Source: Silicimonas sp. (lineage in GTDB: Bacteria; Pseudomonadota; Alphaproteobacteria; Rhodobacterales; Rhodobacteraceae). Taken from it: a stretch of 64,000 nucleotides of DNA. Shown piece by piece: positions 36,236-44,901 of this stretch (its first letter is position 1; each line of letters begins with the position of its first letter). The stretch lies in assembly GCA_022826385.1 (NCBI GenBank), contig JAJDUZ010000066.1:1-64000 (forward strand), in the 5' to 3' direction. The notes under the pieces were generated by a model. It did not search any database and was not told where the DNA came from. It saw only the letters and a program-made list of their open reading frames with translations. A program made the translations under genes and the position numbers.

Positions 36236-36796
36236 ATGCCCGCTGCCACGCCCCCCATCTGCGACTTTGATTGGCCAGCACCGGATTTCCGACTGCCTGC
36301 AACGGACGGCAAGATCTATGCCTATGATGACATTGCTGGTCCGAATGGAACGCTGGTCATGTTCATTTGCAATCACTGCCCCTTCGTACTGGCGATTTTG
36401 GACAAGATTGAACGTGATGCGCGCGACCTGTCAGCGCTCGGGATCGGCGTTGCGGCGATATGCTCGAACGACGCGGCCAGCTATCCGGCCGACAGTTTCG
36501 AGAACATGGTGCGCATGGCAGAGAGTCGGGGGTTTCCGTTCCCGTACCTCCATGACGAGGATCAGTCCGTCGCCCGCGCCTATGATGCCGTCTGCACGCC
36601 GGACTTCTTCGGGTTCAACGCGCAGGGTGGTTTGCAATACCGTGGTCGCCTTGACGCCTCGCGCGCTGCGCCGGTGTCCGAACCTTTGCCACGCGATCTT
36701 TACGCGGCGATGGAAAGCGTTGCCAAAACGGGCCGTGGACCCGCGGATCAGATTCCGTCGATGGGATGTTCGATCAAATGGAAAGCCGCTGTGTGA
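36236..36796 (+). CDS. Thioredoxin/peroxiredoxin-like family protein
   Basis: APDFRLPATDGKIYAYDDIAGPNGTLVMFICNHCPFVLAILDKI. Confidence 0.85.
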   Translation: MPAATPPICDFDWPAPDFRLPATDGKIYAYDDIAGPNGTLVMFICNHCPFVLAILDKIERDARDLSALGIGVAAICSNDAASYPADSFENMVRMAESRGFPFPYLHDEDQSVARAYDAVCTPDFFGFNAQGGLQYRGRLDASRAAPVSEPLPRDLYAAMESVAKTGRGPADQIPSMGCSIKWKAAV

Positions 36797-37149
36797 CGGG
36801 ATCGCCCCATCCCAGCGAATCGCGGTTTTGCGCGCTTTGGGCAAACAATGAGCCGCTCAACGCATTTTTGTTGAACGACAGGCAATAAAGAGGGGTGTCA
36901 CCGAGGTCGTTGGCGACTTCGAAGTCACAGTCGGAATGCCGGCCAAAACGGCGGCTCCGGACCCCCTTGGAGCCAAGCAATATTGGCAATCTTGCCATAA
37001 TTGGACATTGGCCGTAGCGCGATGCGTTACTGCCTAAACCCGTTCCAACACAAGGAAATTTACCCTGACTGCCCCTGCGAGATTGACTCTTGTCAAGCGA
37101 TTTTGCCACAATTTTGACACAAACTACCTGGGGTGTAGGGGTACCAGTG

Positions 37150-38031
37150 ATGACATTGCCGCGTTTAACGCTTCTTCCGCAGCCGATGCGGCGGGATGCG
37201 TCGGCTTCCAACCAAGTGCTGCCTGAACCGGAGACACCTCCGGTTGACATTTCGTCCATTGCGCGCATGGTGCAGGGCGGTCGTTGGCGCACGGAAGCCA
37301 TGCGCAGTTACGACCGACCTGTTCTGATCTGGTTCACGCGCGGGCAAGGGCGGCTGACGGTGGCCGGACGAAGCAGTGGCTACGGTCCGCACAATCTCGT
37401 CTTCCTGCCAAAGCAGACGATGCATGGTTTCACGACGATGGGCCCTGTTCTTGGCTCGGTGGTGTTCCTGCCGGACGAACCCGCGCTCGACTGGCCGGTC
37501 GAGCCGATGCATTTGCGCATTCACGAGACACAGCAACAGCGCGAGCTGACCGGCATGATCGAGGTCATGCAGCGCGAGGCGGCCAGTTCCGAAGATCACG
37601 CAAACCGGGCACTGGCGTATCACTGTGGTCTGCTGTCGATCTGGCTCTCTCGCATTGGCGAAGCTTATGCTCATGTGCCGAACCCGTCTTCGGCCACCCG
37701 GCTTGATACGGCCGCGCATCGTTTGGCGGAAGCCTTCACCGCCCTTGTGGAACGGGATTTTCGCGATCCGGCCGGGGTGCAGCATTACGCTGGCCTTCTA
37801 GGCGTGACGCCCACGCATCTCAGCCGTGTTTGCCGCAAGGTGGCTGGCCGCCCGGCGCTGGATATCCTGACGGATCGCCGGCATTTCGAAGCGCGCCGCC
37901 TATTGCGCGACACCAACATCCAGATTGCCGAGGTTGCGCGCAAATGCGGCTTCACTTCAGCGGCCTACTTCACCCGCGCTTTCCGTGCGCGGTCCGGGCA
38001 GAGTCCGTCCGAGTTCCGGAACGGAAACTGA
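37150..38031 (+). CDS. AraC family transcriptional regulator
   Basis: C-terminal double HTH: DILTDRRHFEARRLLRDTNIQIAEVARKCGFTSAAYFTRAFRARSGQSPSEFR. Confidence 0.92.
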   Translation: MTLPRLTLLPQPMRRDASASNQVLPEPETPPVDISSIARMVQGGRWRTEAMRSYDRPVLIWFTRGQGRLTVAGRSSGYGPHNLVFLPKQTMHGFTTMGPVLGSVVFLPDEPALDWPVEPMHLRIHETQQQRELTGMIEVMQREAASSEDHANRALAYHCGLLSIWLSRIGEAYAHVPNPSSATRLDTAAHRLAEAFTALVERDFRDPAGVQHYAGLLGVTPTHLSRVCRKVAGRPALDILTDRRHFEARRLLRDTNIQIAEVARKCGFTSAAYFTRAFRARSGQSPSEFRNGN

Positions 38032-38210
38032 TCCTAAACGGCACGTGTCGTTTTTGGATGAAGTCCTTGTCGCTTTTGTTATACCATTTGCCGGAAGCGA
38101 CCGTTGACCTTGCACGCACAGCGTGAAGAAATGGCGGTGGGACAAGGGCGCGTTGACGCAGAGCAACAAGAACAAGCGCCGGAACATACGTGTCACAGGG
38201 AGTTGAGGAC

Positions 38211-39866
38211 ATGACCATCACGAATCCGTCGCGGATCCATCCAGCGGCAAAAATGCATGCCGAGGAGCTTGCGGAAGGCAAGATCAGCCGCCGCGAGTTT
38301 CTGACCCGCGCAACCGCGCTGGGTGTCACCACGGCGGCAGCCTATAACATGATCGGCGCGACCCCGGCAGAAGCCGGCGGCCATGCCAAGATGGGCGGAA
38401 CCATCCGCTATCAGATGGAAGTACGCGGCCTGAAAGAACCCCGCGTTTACGACTGGCCGCAGATCGCCAACCTGATGCGCGGCAACTTCGAGTACCTCGT
38501 TGAATACAACAACGACGGCTCGGTGCGCGGCATGCTGCTGGAAAGCTGGGATGTCAGCGACGACGCCAAAACGGTTGTTCTGAACGTCCGCACGGGCGTG
38601 ATGTGGGATGACGGCACCGAACTGACCGCCGAAGACGTTGCGCGCAACATTGCAGGCTGGTGTGAGAAGGACGTCGAGGGCAACTCGATGGCCGGCCGCA
38701 TGAACACGCTGATCGACCCCGACACGAATGTTGCCATCGAAGGCGCCATCGAAGTTGTCGACAGCCACACGGTTCGCCTGAACCTGCCCAAGCCCGACAT
38801 CACCATCATGGTGGGCATGGCCGACTATCCGGCCGCGATCATCCCGGCAGATTTCGATGCCGATGACATCATCAACTCGCAGGGCACCGGCCCGTTCAAG
38901 CTGATGGAGCTTGAGGTTGGTGTGAAGGCCCGCCTCGAGCGTAAGCCGGACCACACCTGGTGGGGCACCGAGATCTATGGCGGCCCGTTCCTCGACGCGA
39001 TCGAGTATATCGACTACGGCACCGACCCGTCGGCGTTCCTTGCCGCATTTGACGCCGAAGAGATCGACTCGCTGTACGAATCCGTTGGTGAATTCATCGA
39101 CGTGATGGACAGCCTTGAGCTTGAGCGCAGCGAAGTTGTCACCGGCGCCACGATGGTCATCCGCACCAACCAGGCGACCGAGGTCGACGGCAAGGCGATC
39201 TATGCCGACAAGCGCGTGCGCCAGGCCTTCGCACTTTCGGTGAACAACGACGTCGTTCTCGAGCTTGGCTATGGCAACCGCGGTGTCCCGGCCGAGAACC
39301 ACCATGTTGCACCTGTGCATCCAGAATATGCCGAACTGCCGAAGCCGGAATACAACCCCGAGAAGGCGCTGGCGCTGATGGAAGAGGCCGGCATGGCCGA
39401 CTTCGAGCACGAGTTGATCTCGATCGACGACGACTGGCGCAAGAACTCGACCGATGCCGCCGCCGCGATGATGCGCGACGCGGGCCTCAACATCAAACGC
39501 ACGATCCTGCCGGGCTCGACCTTTTGGAACGACTGGGCGAAGTATCCGTTCAGCTCGACCAGCTGGAACCACCGTCCGTTGGGCGTGCAGGTGCTGGCGC
39601 TGGCCTATCGTTCGGGCGAAGCCTGGAACGAAAGCGCGTTCTCAAACGCCGAGTTCGACTCGCTTCTGGGCGAAGGGCTGTCGATCGCGGATGCCGATGC
39701 ACGCCGCGAGGTGATGGCCAAGATCCAGATGGTCATGCAGGAAGAGGGTGTGATCGTGCAGCCGTACTGGCGCTCGCTCTACAACCACTCCCGCCCGGGC
39801 TGGGTGGGCACGGGCATCCACATTTCCTATGAGCACCACCACTACAAGTGGGCCATGGCTGCCTAA
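38211..39866 (+). CDS. Peptide/nickel-type ABC transporter substrate-binding protein with Tat-like signal
   Basis: ISRREFLTRATALGVTTAAAYNMIGATPAEA signal; SBP family 5 fold (LLESWDVSDDAKTVVLNVRTGVMWDDGTELTAEDV). Confidence 0.92.
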   Translation: MTITNPSRIHPAAKMHAEELAEGKISRREFLTRATALGVTTAAAYNMIGATPAEAGGHAKMGGTIRYQMEVRGLKEPRVYDWPQIANLMRGNFEYLVEYNNDGSVRGMLLESWDVSDDAKTVVLNVRTGVMWDDGTELTAEDVARNIAGWCEKDVEGNSMAGRMNTLIDPDTNVAIEGAIEVVDSHTVRLNLPKPDITIMVGMADYPAAIIPADFDADDIINSQGTGPFKLMELEVGVKARLERKPDHTWWGTEIYGGPFLDAIEYIDYGTDPSAFLAAFDAEEIDSLYESVGEFIDVMDSLELERSEVVTGATMVIRTNQATEVDGKAIYADKRVRQAFALSVNNDVVLELGYGNRGVPAENHHVAPVHPEYAELPKPEYNPEKALALMEEAGMADFEHELISIDDDWRKNSTDAAAAMMRDAGLNIKRTILPGSTFWNDWAKYPFSSTSWNHRPLGVQVLALAYRSGEAWNESAFSNAEFDSLLGEGLSIADADARREVMAKIQMVMQEEGVIVQPYWRSLYNHSRPGWVGTGIHISYEHHHYKWAMAA

Positions 39867-39879
39867 ACCAGAAAACTCG

Positions 39880-39910
39880 AAAGGGCCGCGCCGAAAGGTG
39901 TGGCCCTTTT
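39880..39910 (+). terminator. Hairpin between substrate-binding protein and permease genes
   Basis: AAAGGGCCGCGCC-GAAA-GGTGTGGCCCTTTT; stem with wobble pairs followed by a T-run. Confidence 0.7.
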
Positions 39911-39963
39911 CGCAAGAGGGAACAGACGCCGCCCGCGTATGCGTCTGACAACAGGGGAAAACC

Positions 39964-41010
39964 ATGGGTCTCTTTATTCTCAGGCGCGTCGGCGTGATGC
40001 TTCTCACCGCGCTCTGCCTGACATTCATCGTCTTCTTCCTGACCAACCTCTATCCCAACCTCGAGAAGCTCGCCAAAACGCAGGGCAACATGCGGATGAC
40101 CGACGAGCAGGTCGACAGCTGGCTCTCGGAACGCGGGTATCTTGACCCGCTGCCGGTGAAGTACGGTCGATGGCTGGGCGTCGTTCCCGGCTGGACCTTC
40201 GAAGACCCCGACGACGGTAAGGTGCGCGGGCGCTGTATCGAGCCCGGCATGGACCCGGCCGAGGCCCCCCGCTATTGCGGTATCCTGCAGGGCGATTGGG
40301 GCTTTTCGACCGTTTTCAAGGATGAAGTCGGCACCGTCACCGCAAACCGTCTGGCGCTGACCGGCAAGCTGATGTTCTGGGTGATGGTGCTGATGGTGCC
40401 CTCGGCCCTTTTGATCGGTGTGCTCGCTGGCATGCGCGAAGGCTCGAAGCTGGATCGATCGCTATCGACATTCTCGATCGCCTCGACCGCGACACCGGAA
40501 TACGTCTCGGGCGTGATCTTTATCACCCTTCTCGCCTCGTCCTCGGGCGTCAAATGGTTCAAGGGCACGGCAACAAGTGCCGCGGACAATGCAACGTTCG
40601 AGAACTTCTTCCTGCCCGTCCTTACCATCGCGCTTTACGGCGTCGGCTATATCGCCCGCATGACACGGGCTTCGATGACCGAGGTGATGACGGCCCAATA
40701 TATTCGCACCGCCCGCCTGAAGGGGGTGAGCTTCCGCAACATCGTCCTGAAACACGCGCTGAGAAACGCGCTGATCGCGCCCTTCACGGTGATCATGCTG
40801 CAGTTCCCGTGGCTGCTGAATGGCGTGGTGATCGTCGAGACGCTCTTCAACTACAAGGGCTTCGGCTGGACGCTGGTGCAGGCGGCAGGCAACAACGATA
40901 TCGAGCTTCTGCTCGCGTGCTCGGTCGCCGCTGTCTTCGTCGTGCTGGTGACGCAGCTCATATCCGACATCGGATATGTCTTCTTGAACCCCCGGATCCG
41001 GATCGCGTGA
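39964..41010 (+). CDS. ABC transporter permease (DppB-like)
   Basis: MGLFILRRVGVMLLTALCLTFIVFFLTNL; YIARMTRASMTEVMTAQYIRTARLKGVSFRNIVLKHALRNALI. Confidence 0.9.
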   Translation: MGLFILRRVGVMLLTALCLTFIVFFLTNLYPNLEKLAKTQGNMRMTDEQVDSWLSERGYLDPLPVKYGRWLGVVPGWTFEDPDDGKVRGRCIEPGMDPAEAPRYCGILQGDWGFSTVFKDEVGTVTANRLALTGKLMFWVMVLMVPSALLIGVLAGMREGSKLDRSLSTFSIASTATPEYVSGVIFITLLASSSGVKWFKGTATSAADNATFENFFLPVLTIALYGVGYIARMTRASMTEVMTAQYIRTARLKGVSFRNIVLKHALRNALIAPFTVIMLQFPWLLNGVVIVETLFNYKGFGWTLVQAAGNNDIELLLACSVAAVFVVLVTQLISDIGYVFLNPRIRIA

Positions 41011-41021
41011 GGAGATAAGAC

Positions 41022-42434
41022 ATGGAACCCCTTACCTGGACCGGCAGCCTTTCCGTACTCAACCCGATCTTCCTCGGCCTCTGGGCGCTTCTCGGCGTCT
41101 CGGTCCTCGCGCAGATCGTAACCAGTTTCTTCGGCACCGAAGTCGACGTGGTGGGCGACCAGCTGGTCGTGAAGAAAACGCCAAACGCGCTGGCCGGCAT
41201 GGCGGTGAAGTACAGCTTCATCGGTGCTGTGCTGATCACGCTCGCCTATCTGGTCGGCGGCATTCTGATCCCGGGGCTCGAGGCCAAGGGCATTATCGGC
41301 ATTATGGCCACGCGCTTCCTGCCAGTCTGGATCGCTCTCGCCGTCACCTTCGCGCTATCGATCACGTTCAAACGCAAGCTTGGCCTTTATGGCAAGCTCT
41401 TCGACAGCGTTGTCGGCATGATCGGGTTTGCCATCGTCATGTTCTGGGTCTTCACTGCCATCTTCGGCGCGATGGACTTCATCGTCACGCATGACCCGCT
41501 CAGCCAGATCTCGGGCCTGAAGAACAAGGTGCCGGGAACGGCTGTGCCTGACGGCAACGACGTCTATCCGTACTACCTTTTGGGCGGCGACAACCTGGCC
41601 CGCGATGTCTTCAGCCGCATGGTCAAAGGTTCGTGGGAGGTGATCAAGATCGCACCTTTCGCCACACTCTTCGCCTTCATGGTGGGGATCACGCTGGGTC
41701 TGCCCGCGGCCTATTACGGCGGCAAGCTGGACACGATCCTGACTTTCCTCGCGAACCTGATCCTCGCCTTCCCGGTGATCCTGCTCTTCTATCTGCTGGT
41801 AACCCCGGAAATCGTGGCGACCGGCATCCCGGTCTACATGGCGGCGGTGCTGTTCATCTTCCCGATCATCTTCATGGTGATCCTGATCAACTCGCGCTTC
41901 TACGTTCAGCCTGCCAAGCGCAACATCTATCTGGCGTTCGTACTGGTGATTGGCCTTTGGCTCTATGCCGGGATCGCGTGGAATGCCGACCCGTTCGGCA
42001 TCATCGAGTTCCCGCCGAACCTGCTGGTCGTCTTCGTCAGCGTGGTCTTCGTGAACTCGCCCACCGTTTTCCGGATCGTCCGCGGCATCGCGCTTGATAT
42101 CAAAACGCGCGACTACGTCGCCGCGGGCCAGACAAGGGGCGAAGGCCCTTGGTACATCATGCTTTGGGAAATCCTGCCCAACGCGCGTGGACCGCTGATC
42201 GTCGATTTCTGCCTGCGGATCGGCTACACCACGATCCTGCTGGGCACCCTCGGCTTCTTCGGCCTGGGCCTCAGCCCCGAAAGCCCGGATTGGGGATCGA
42301 CCATCAACGATGGGCGCAAGCTTCTCTCGATCTTCCCGCACCCGGCACTGGCGCCGGCGCTCAGCCTGATGAGCCTCGTTCTGGGTCTCAACCTGCTGGC
42401 CGACGGGCTCCGCGAAGAGTCATTGCGCGACTGA
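41022..42434 (+). CDS. ABC transporter permease (DppC-like)
   Basis: LGGDNLARDVFSRMVKGSWEVIKIAPFATLFAFMVGITLG; TRDYVAAGQTRGEGPWYIMLWEILPNARGPLIVDF. Confidence 0.9.
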   Translation: MEPLTWTGSLSVLNPIFLGLWALLGVSVLAQIVTSFFGTEVDVVGDQLVVKKTPNALAGMAVKYSFIGAVLITLAYLVGGILIPGLEAKGIIGIMATRFLPVWIALAVTFALSITFKRKLGLYGKLFDSVVGMIGFAIVMFWVFTAIFGAMDFIVTHDPLSQISGLKNKVPGTAVPDGNDVYPYYLLGGDNLARDVFSRMVKGSWEVIKIAPFATLFAFMVGITLGLPAAYYGGKLDTILTFLANLILAFPVILLFYLLVTPEIVATGIPVYMAAVLFIFPIIFMVILINSRFYVQPAKRNIYLAFVLVIGLWLYAGIAWNADPFGIIEFPPNLLVVFVSVVFVNSPTVFRIVRGIALDIKTRDYVAAGQTRGEGPWYIMLWEILPNARGPLIVDFCLRIGYTTILLGTLGFFGLGLSPESPDWGSTINDGRKLLSIFPHPALAPALSLMSLVLGLNLLADGLREESLRD

Positions 42435-42457
42435 TGTCTCTTCGCCTGTTCAAAAAT

Positions 42458-42510
42458 ATCCCGGGGGTCCGGGGGCAGAGCCCCTGGCGGATCGACGTGC
42501 CGCAGGCACG
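42458..42510. repeat. Two adjacent hairpins between permease and ATPase genes
   Basis: ATCCCGGGGGTCCGGGGGCAGAGCCCCTGG followed by CGTGCC-GCA-GGCACG (42496-42510, perfect 6-bp arms). Confidence 0.5.
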
Positions 42511-42531
42511 GCGAAACAAAGGAAATGCACC

Positions 42532-44616
42532 ATGACCAAAGCTGACTATGACGGCCCGATCCTTGAGATCGAAAATCTCTCGATCAGCTTCTTCACCCGG
42601 CTCCGGGAAATCCCCGCCGTGATGGACTTCTCGTGCACGGTGCAACCGGGCGAGGCGATGGGTCTGGTCGGCGAATCCGGTTGCGGCAAATCCACCGTTG
42701 CCCTCGGCGTCATGCAGGACCTTGGCGTCAACGGCCGCATTGTCGGGGGAACCATCAAGTTCAAGGGCCGCGATCTGAACCAGATGACGCCGGAAGAGTT
42801 GCGCGACATTCGCGGCTCGGAAATCGCGATGATCTATCAGGAGCCGATGGCATCGCTGAACCCCGCCATGCGGATCGGCAAGCAGTTGATGGAAGTGCCG
42901 ATGATCCACGAAGGCGTGGACGAGAAAGAGGCTTATGCCCGCGCCCTTGAAGTCGTGACCGATGTGCGCCTGCCGGACCCCGAACGGATGCTCAACAGCT
43001 ATCCGCACCAGCTTTCGGGCGGTCAACAACAGCGCATCGTCATTGCCATGGCGCTGATGTCGAAACCGTCGCTGCTGATCCTCGACGAACCCACCACCGC
43101 GCTGGACGTGACAGTCGAAGCCGCGGTCGTGGAACTGGTCAAGGACCTCGGCAAGAAATACGGCACCTCGATGCTCTTCATCAGCCACAACCTTGGGCTG
43201 GTGCTGGAAACCTGCGATCGGCTCTGCGTGATGTATTCGGGCGAGGCGGTGGAAACCGGTTCTATCGAGGACGTCTTCGACCACATGCAGCACCCCTATA
43301 CGCAGGCGCTCTTCCGCTCGATCCCGCTGCCGGGGGCAGACAAGAACGCGCGGCCGCTGGTGGCGATCCCCGGCAACTTCCCGTTGCCGCATGAACGCCC
43401 GCCCGGCTGCAATTTCGGACCCCGCTGCGACTATTTCGAAAGCGGGCGCTGTGACGCCAGCGATATCAAGATGGCGCAAGTCCCCGGTAACGACCGGCAC
43501 AGCACACGGTGCCTGAAGTTCGAGGAAATCGACTGGAACGCCCCGATCGTTGCGGCCAGCACGACCGAGAAGACCGAACCGGGCGACGTCGTGCTCAAGA
43601 TGGACGGCCTCAAGAAGTATTACGAGGTCGCGGCCAACGCGCTCTTCGGTGGCGGCAACAAGAAGGTCGTGAAGGCCAACGAAAGCCTGTCTTTCGAGGC
43701 GCGTGAAAGTGAAACCCTTGCGATCGTGGGCGAATCCGGCTGCGGCAAGTCCACCTTTGCCAAGGTGTTGATGGGGCTCGAGACCGCGACCGAAGGGCAA
43801 ATCCTGCTCGACAACCAGTCGATCGAAGATGTGCCGATTGAAGCGCGCGACACCAAGACGGTGTCGAATGTGCAGATGGTGTTCCAGAACCCGTTCGACA
43901 CGCTGAACCCGTCGATGACGGTGGGCAGGCAGATCATCCGGGCGCTGGAGATCTTCGGGATCGGCAATAACGAGGCGGAACGCGAGCAGAAGATGCTTGA
44001 ACTTCTCGACCTTGTGAAACTGCCTCGCGAGTTCGCGACCCGCATGCCGCGACAGCTGTCCGGCGGTCAGAAACAACGTGTCGGGATCGCCCGTGCCTTT
44101 GCGGGCGGTGCCCGAATCGTTGTGGCCGACGAGCCAGTTTCGGCGCTGGATGTGTCCGTGCAGGCGGCGGTGACCGATCTGCTGATGGAGATTCAGCGAA
44201 ACGAGAAGACAACGCTTCTCTTCATCAGCCACGACCTGTCCATCGTGCGCTATCTCAGTGACCGGGTCATGGTCATGTATCTGGGCCACGTGGTCGAGAT
44301 TGGGGATACCGAACAGGTCTTCGCACCGCCCTATCACCCCTATACCGAAGCGCTGCTTTCGGCGGTGCCGATTGCCGATACCAGTATCGAGAAGCAGCAC
44401 ATTGTCCTTGAAGGTGACATTCCTTCGGCGATGAACCCGCCGCCGGGTTGCCCGTTCCAGACACGGTGTCGCTGGAAGGATAAGGTCCCTGGGGGTCTCT
44501 GCGAAAAAGACGTGCCGCCCATGCGCACGATCGAAGGTGGTCACCAGATCAAGTGCCACCTCTCGGAAGAGACGCTGGCCGCGATGGAACCGGTCATCAA
44601 GATCGCTGCCGAATAA
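42532..44616 (+). CDS. ABC transporter ATP-binding protein, two fused ATPase domains (DppD-DppF-like)
   Basis: Two Walker A motifs (GESGCGKSTVALGV; GESGCGKSTFAKVL) and two signature motifs (LSGGQQQR; LSGGQKQR), 694 aa. Confidence 0.93.
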   Translation: MTKADYDGPILEIENLSISFFTRLREIPAVMDFSCTVQPGEAMGLVGESGCGKSTVALGVMQDLGVNGRIVGGTIKFKGRDLNQMTPEELRDIRGSEIAMIYQEPMASLNPAMRIGKQLMEVPMIHEGVDEKEAYARALEVVTDVRLPDPERMLNSYPHQLSGGQQQRIVIAMALMSKPSLLILDEPTTALDVTVEAAVVELVKDLGKKYGTSMLFISHNLGLVLETCDRLCVMYSGEAVETGSIEDVFDHMQHPYTQALFRSIPLPGADKNARPLVAIPGNFPLPHERPPGCNFGPRCDYFESGRCDASDIKMAQVPGNDRHSTRCLKFEEIDWNAPIVAASTTEKTEPGDVVLKMDGLKKYYEVAANALFGGGNKKVVKANESLSFEARESETLAIVGESGCGKSTFAKVLMGLETATEGQILLDNQSIEDVPIEARDTKTVSNVQMVFQNPFDTLNPSMTVGRQIIRALEIFGIGNNEAEREQKMLELLDLVKLPREFATRMPRQLSGGQKQRVGIARAFAGGARIVVADEPVSALDVSVQAAVTDLLMEIQRNEKTTLLFISHDLSIVRYLSDRVMVMYLGHVVEIGDTEQVFAPPYHPYTEALLSAVPIADTSIEKQHIVLEGDIPSAMNPPPGCPFQTRCRWKDKVPGGLCEKDVPPMRTIEGGHQIKCHLSEETLAAMEPVIKIAAE

Positions 44617-44628
44617 CACCGGCGCGGG

Positions 44629-44674
44629 CGATTTCTTGGAAAGAAATCGGTCCAAATTCTTGCTAAGAATTTGG
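44629..44674. repeat. Composite double-hairpin repeat, copy A
   Basis: CGATTTCTT-GGA-AAGAAATCG then GT then CCAAATTCTT-GCT-AAGAATTTGG; perfect 9- and 10-bp arms. Shared first hairpin with 56734-56756 and 59572-59592. Confidence 0.75.
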
Positions 44675-44679
44675 CTTCG

Positions 44680-44856
44680 TCAGAAATCGACCGCGATGCC
44701 CTTGTTTTCCCAGTCGCCGTATCGGACGGGTTCCGGCCCTTCGCGCCCACCCAACTCGGTCGGCATCTCCAGCGCTTTCGCCTTGGCTCGCCGTTCTTCG
44801 GCTTCCGCCAACGCGCGTTTTGCTTCCGGGGTCAGGTCTGGTTTCTTGTCGCTCAT
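44680..44856 (-). CDS. DUF1674 domain-containing protein (SDHAF4-like)
   Basis: MSDKKPDLTPEAKRALAEAEERRAKAKALEMPTELGGREGPEPVRYGDWENKGIAVDF; C-terminal EPxRYGDWExKGxxxDF. Confidence 0.88.
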   Translation of the reverse strand: MSDKKPDLTPEAKRALAEAEERRAKAKALEMPTELGGREGPEPVRYGDWENKGIAVDF

Positions 44857-44901
44857 AAGGCTTTGGTATAACGCCTTGCGGACCTCTTTCAAGGCAGGCA
44901 G

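Noticed and set aside
36774-37301. 175-aa minus-strand ORF across the intergenic region before the AraC gene
   Set aside because: Overlaps the ends of two plausible genes and has no recognisable domain; cannot exclude a gene remnant but not supported.
42388-44655. 755-aa minus-strand ORF opposite the ABC ATPase
   Set aside because: Plus strand carries two complete ABC ATPase domains; antisense frame is compositional.
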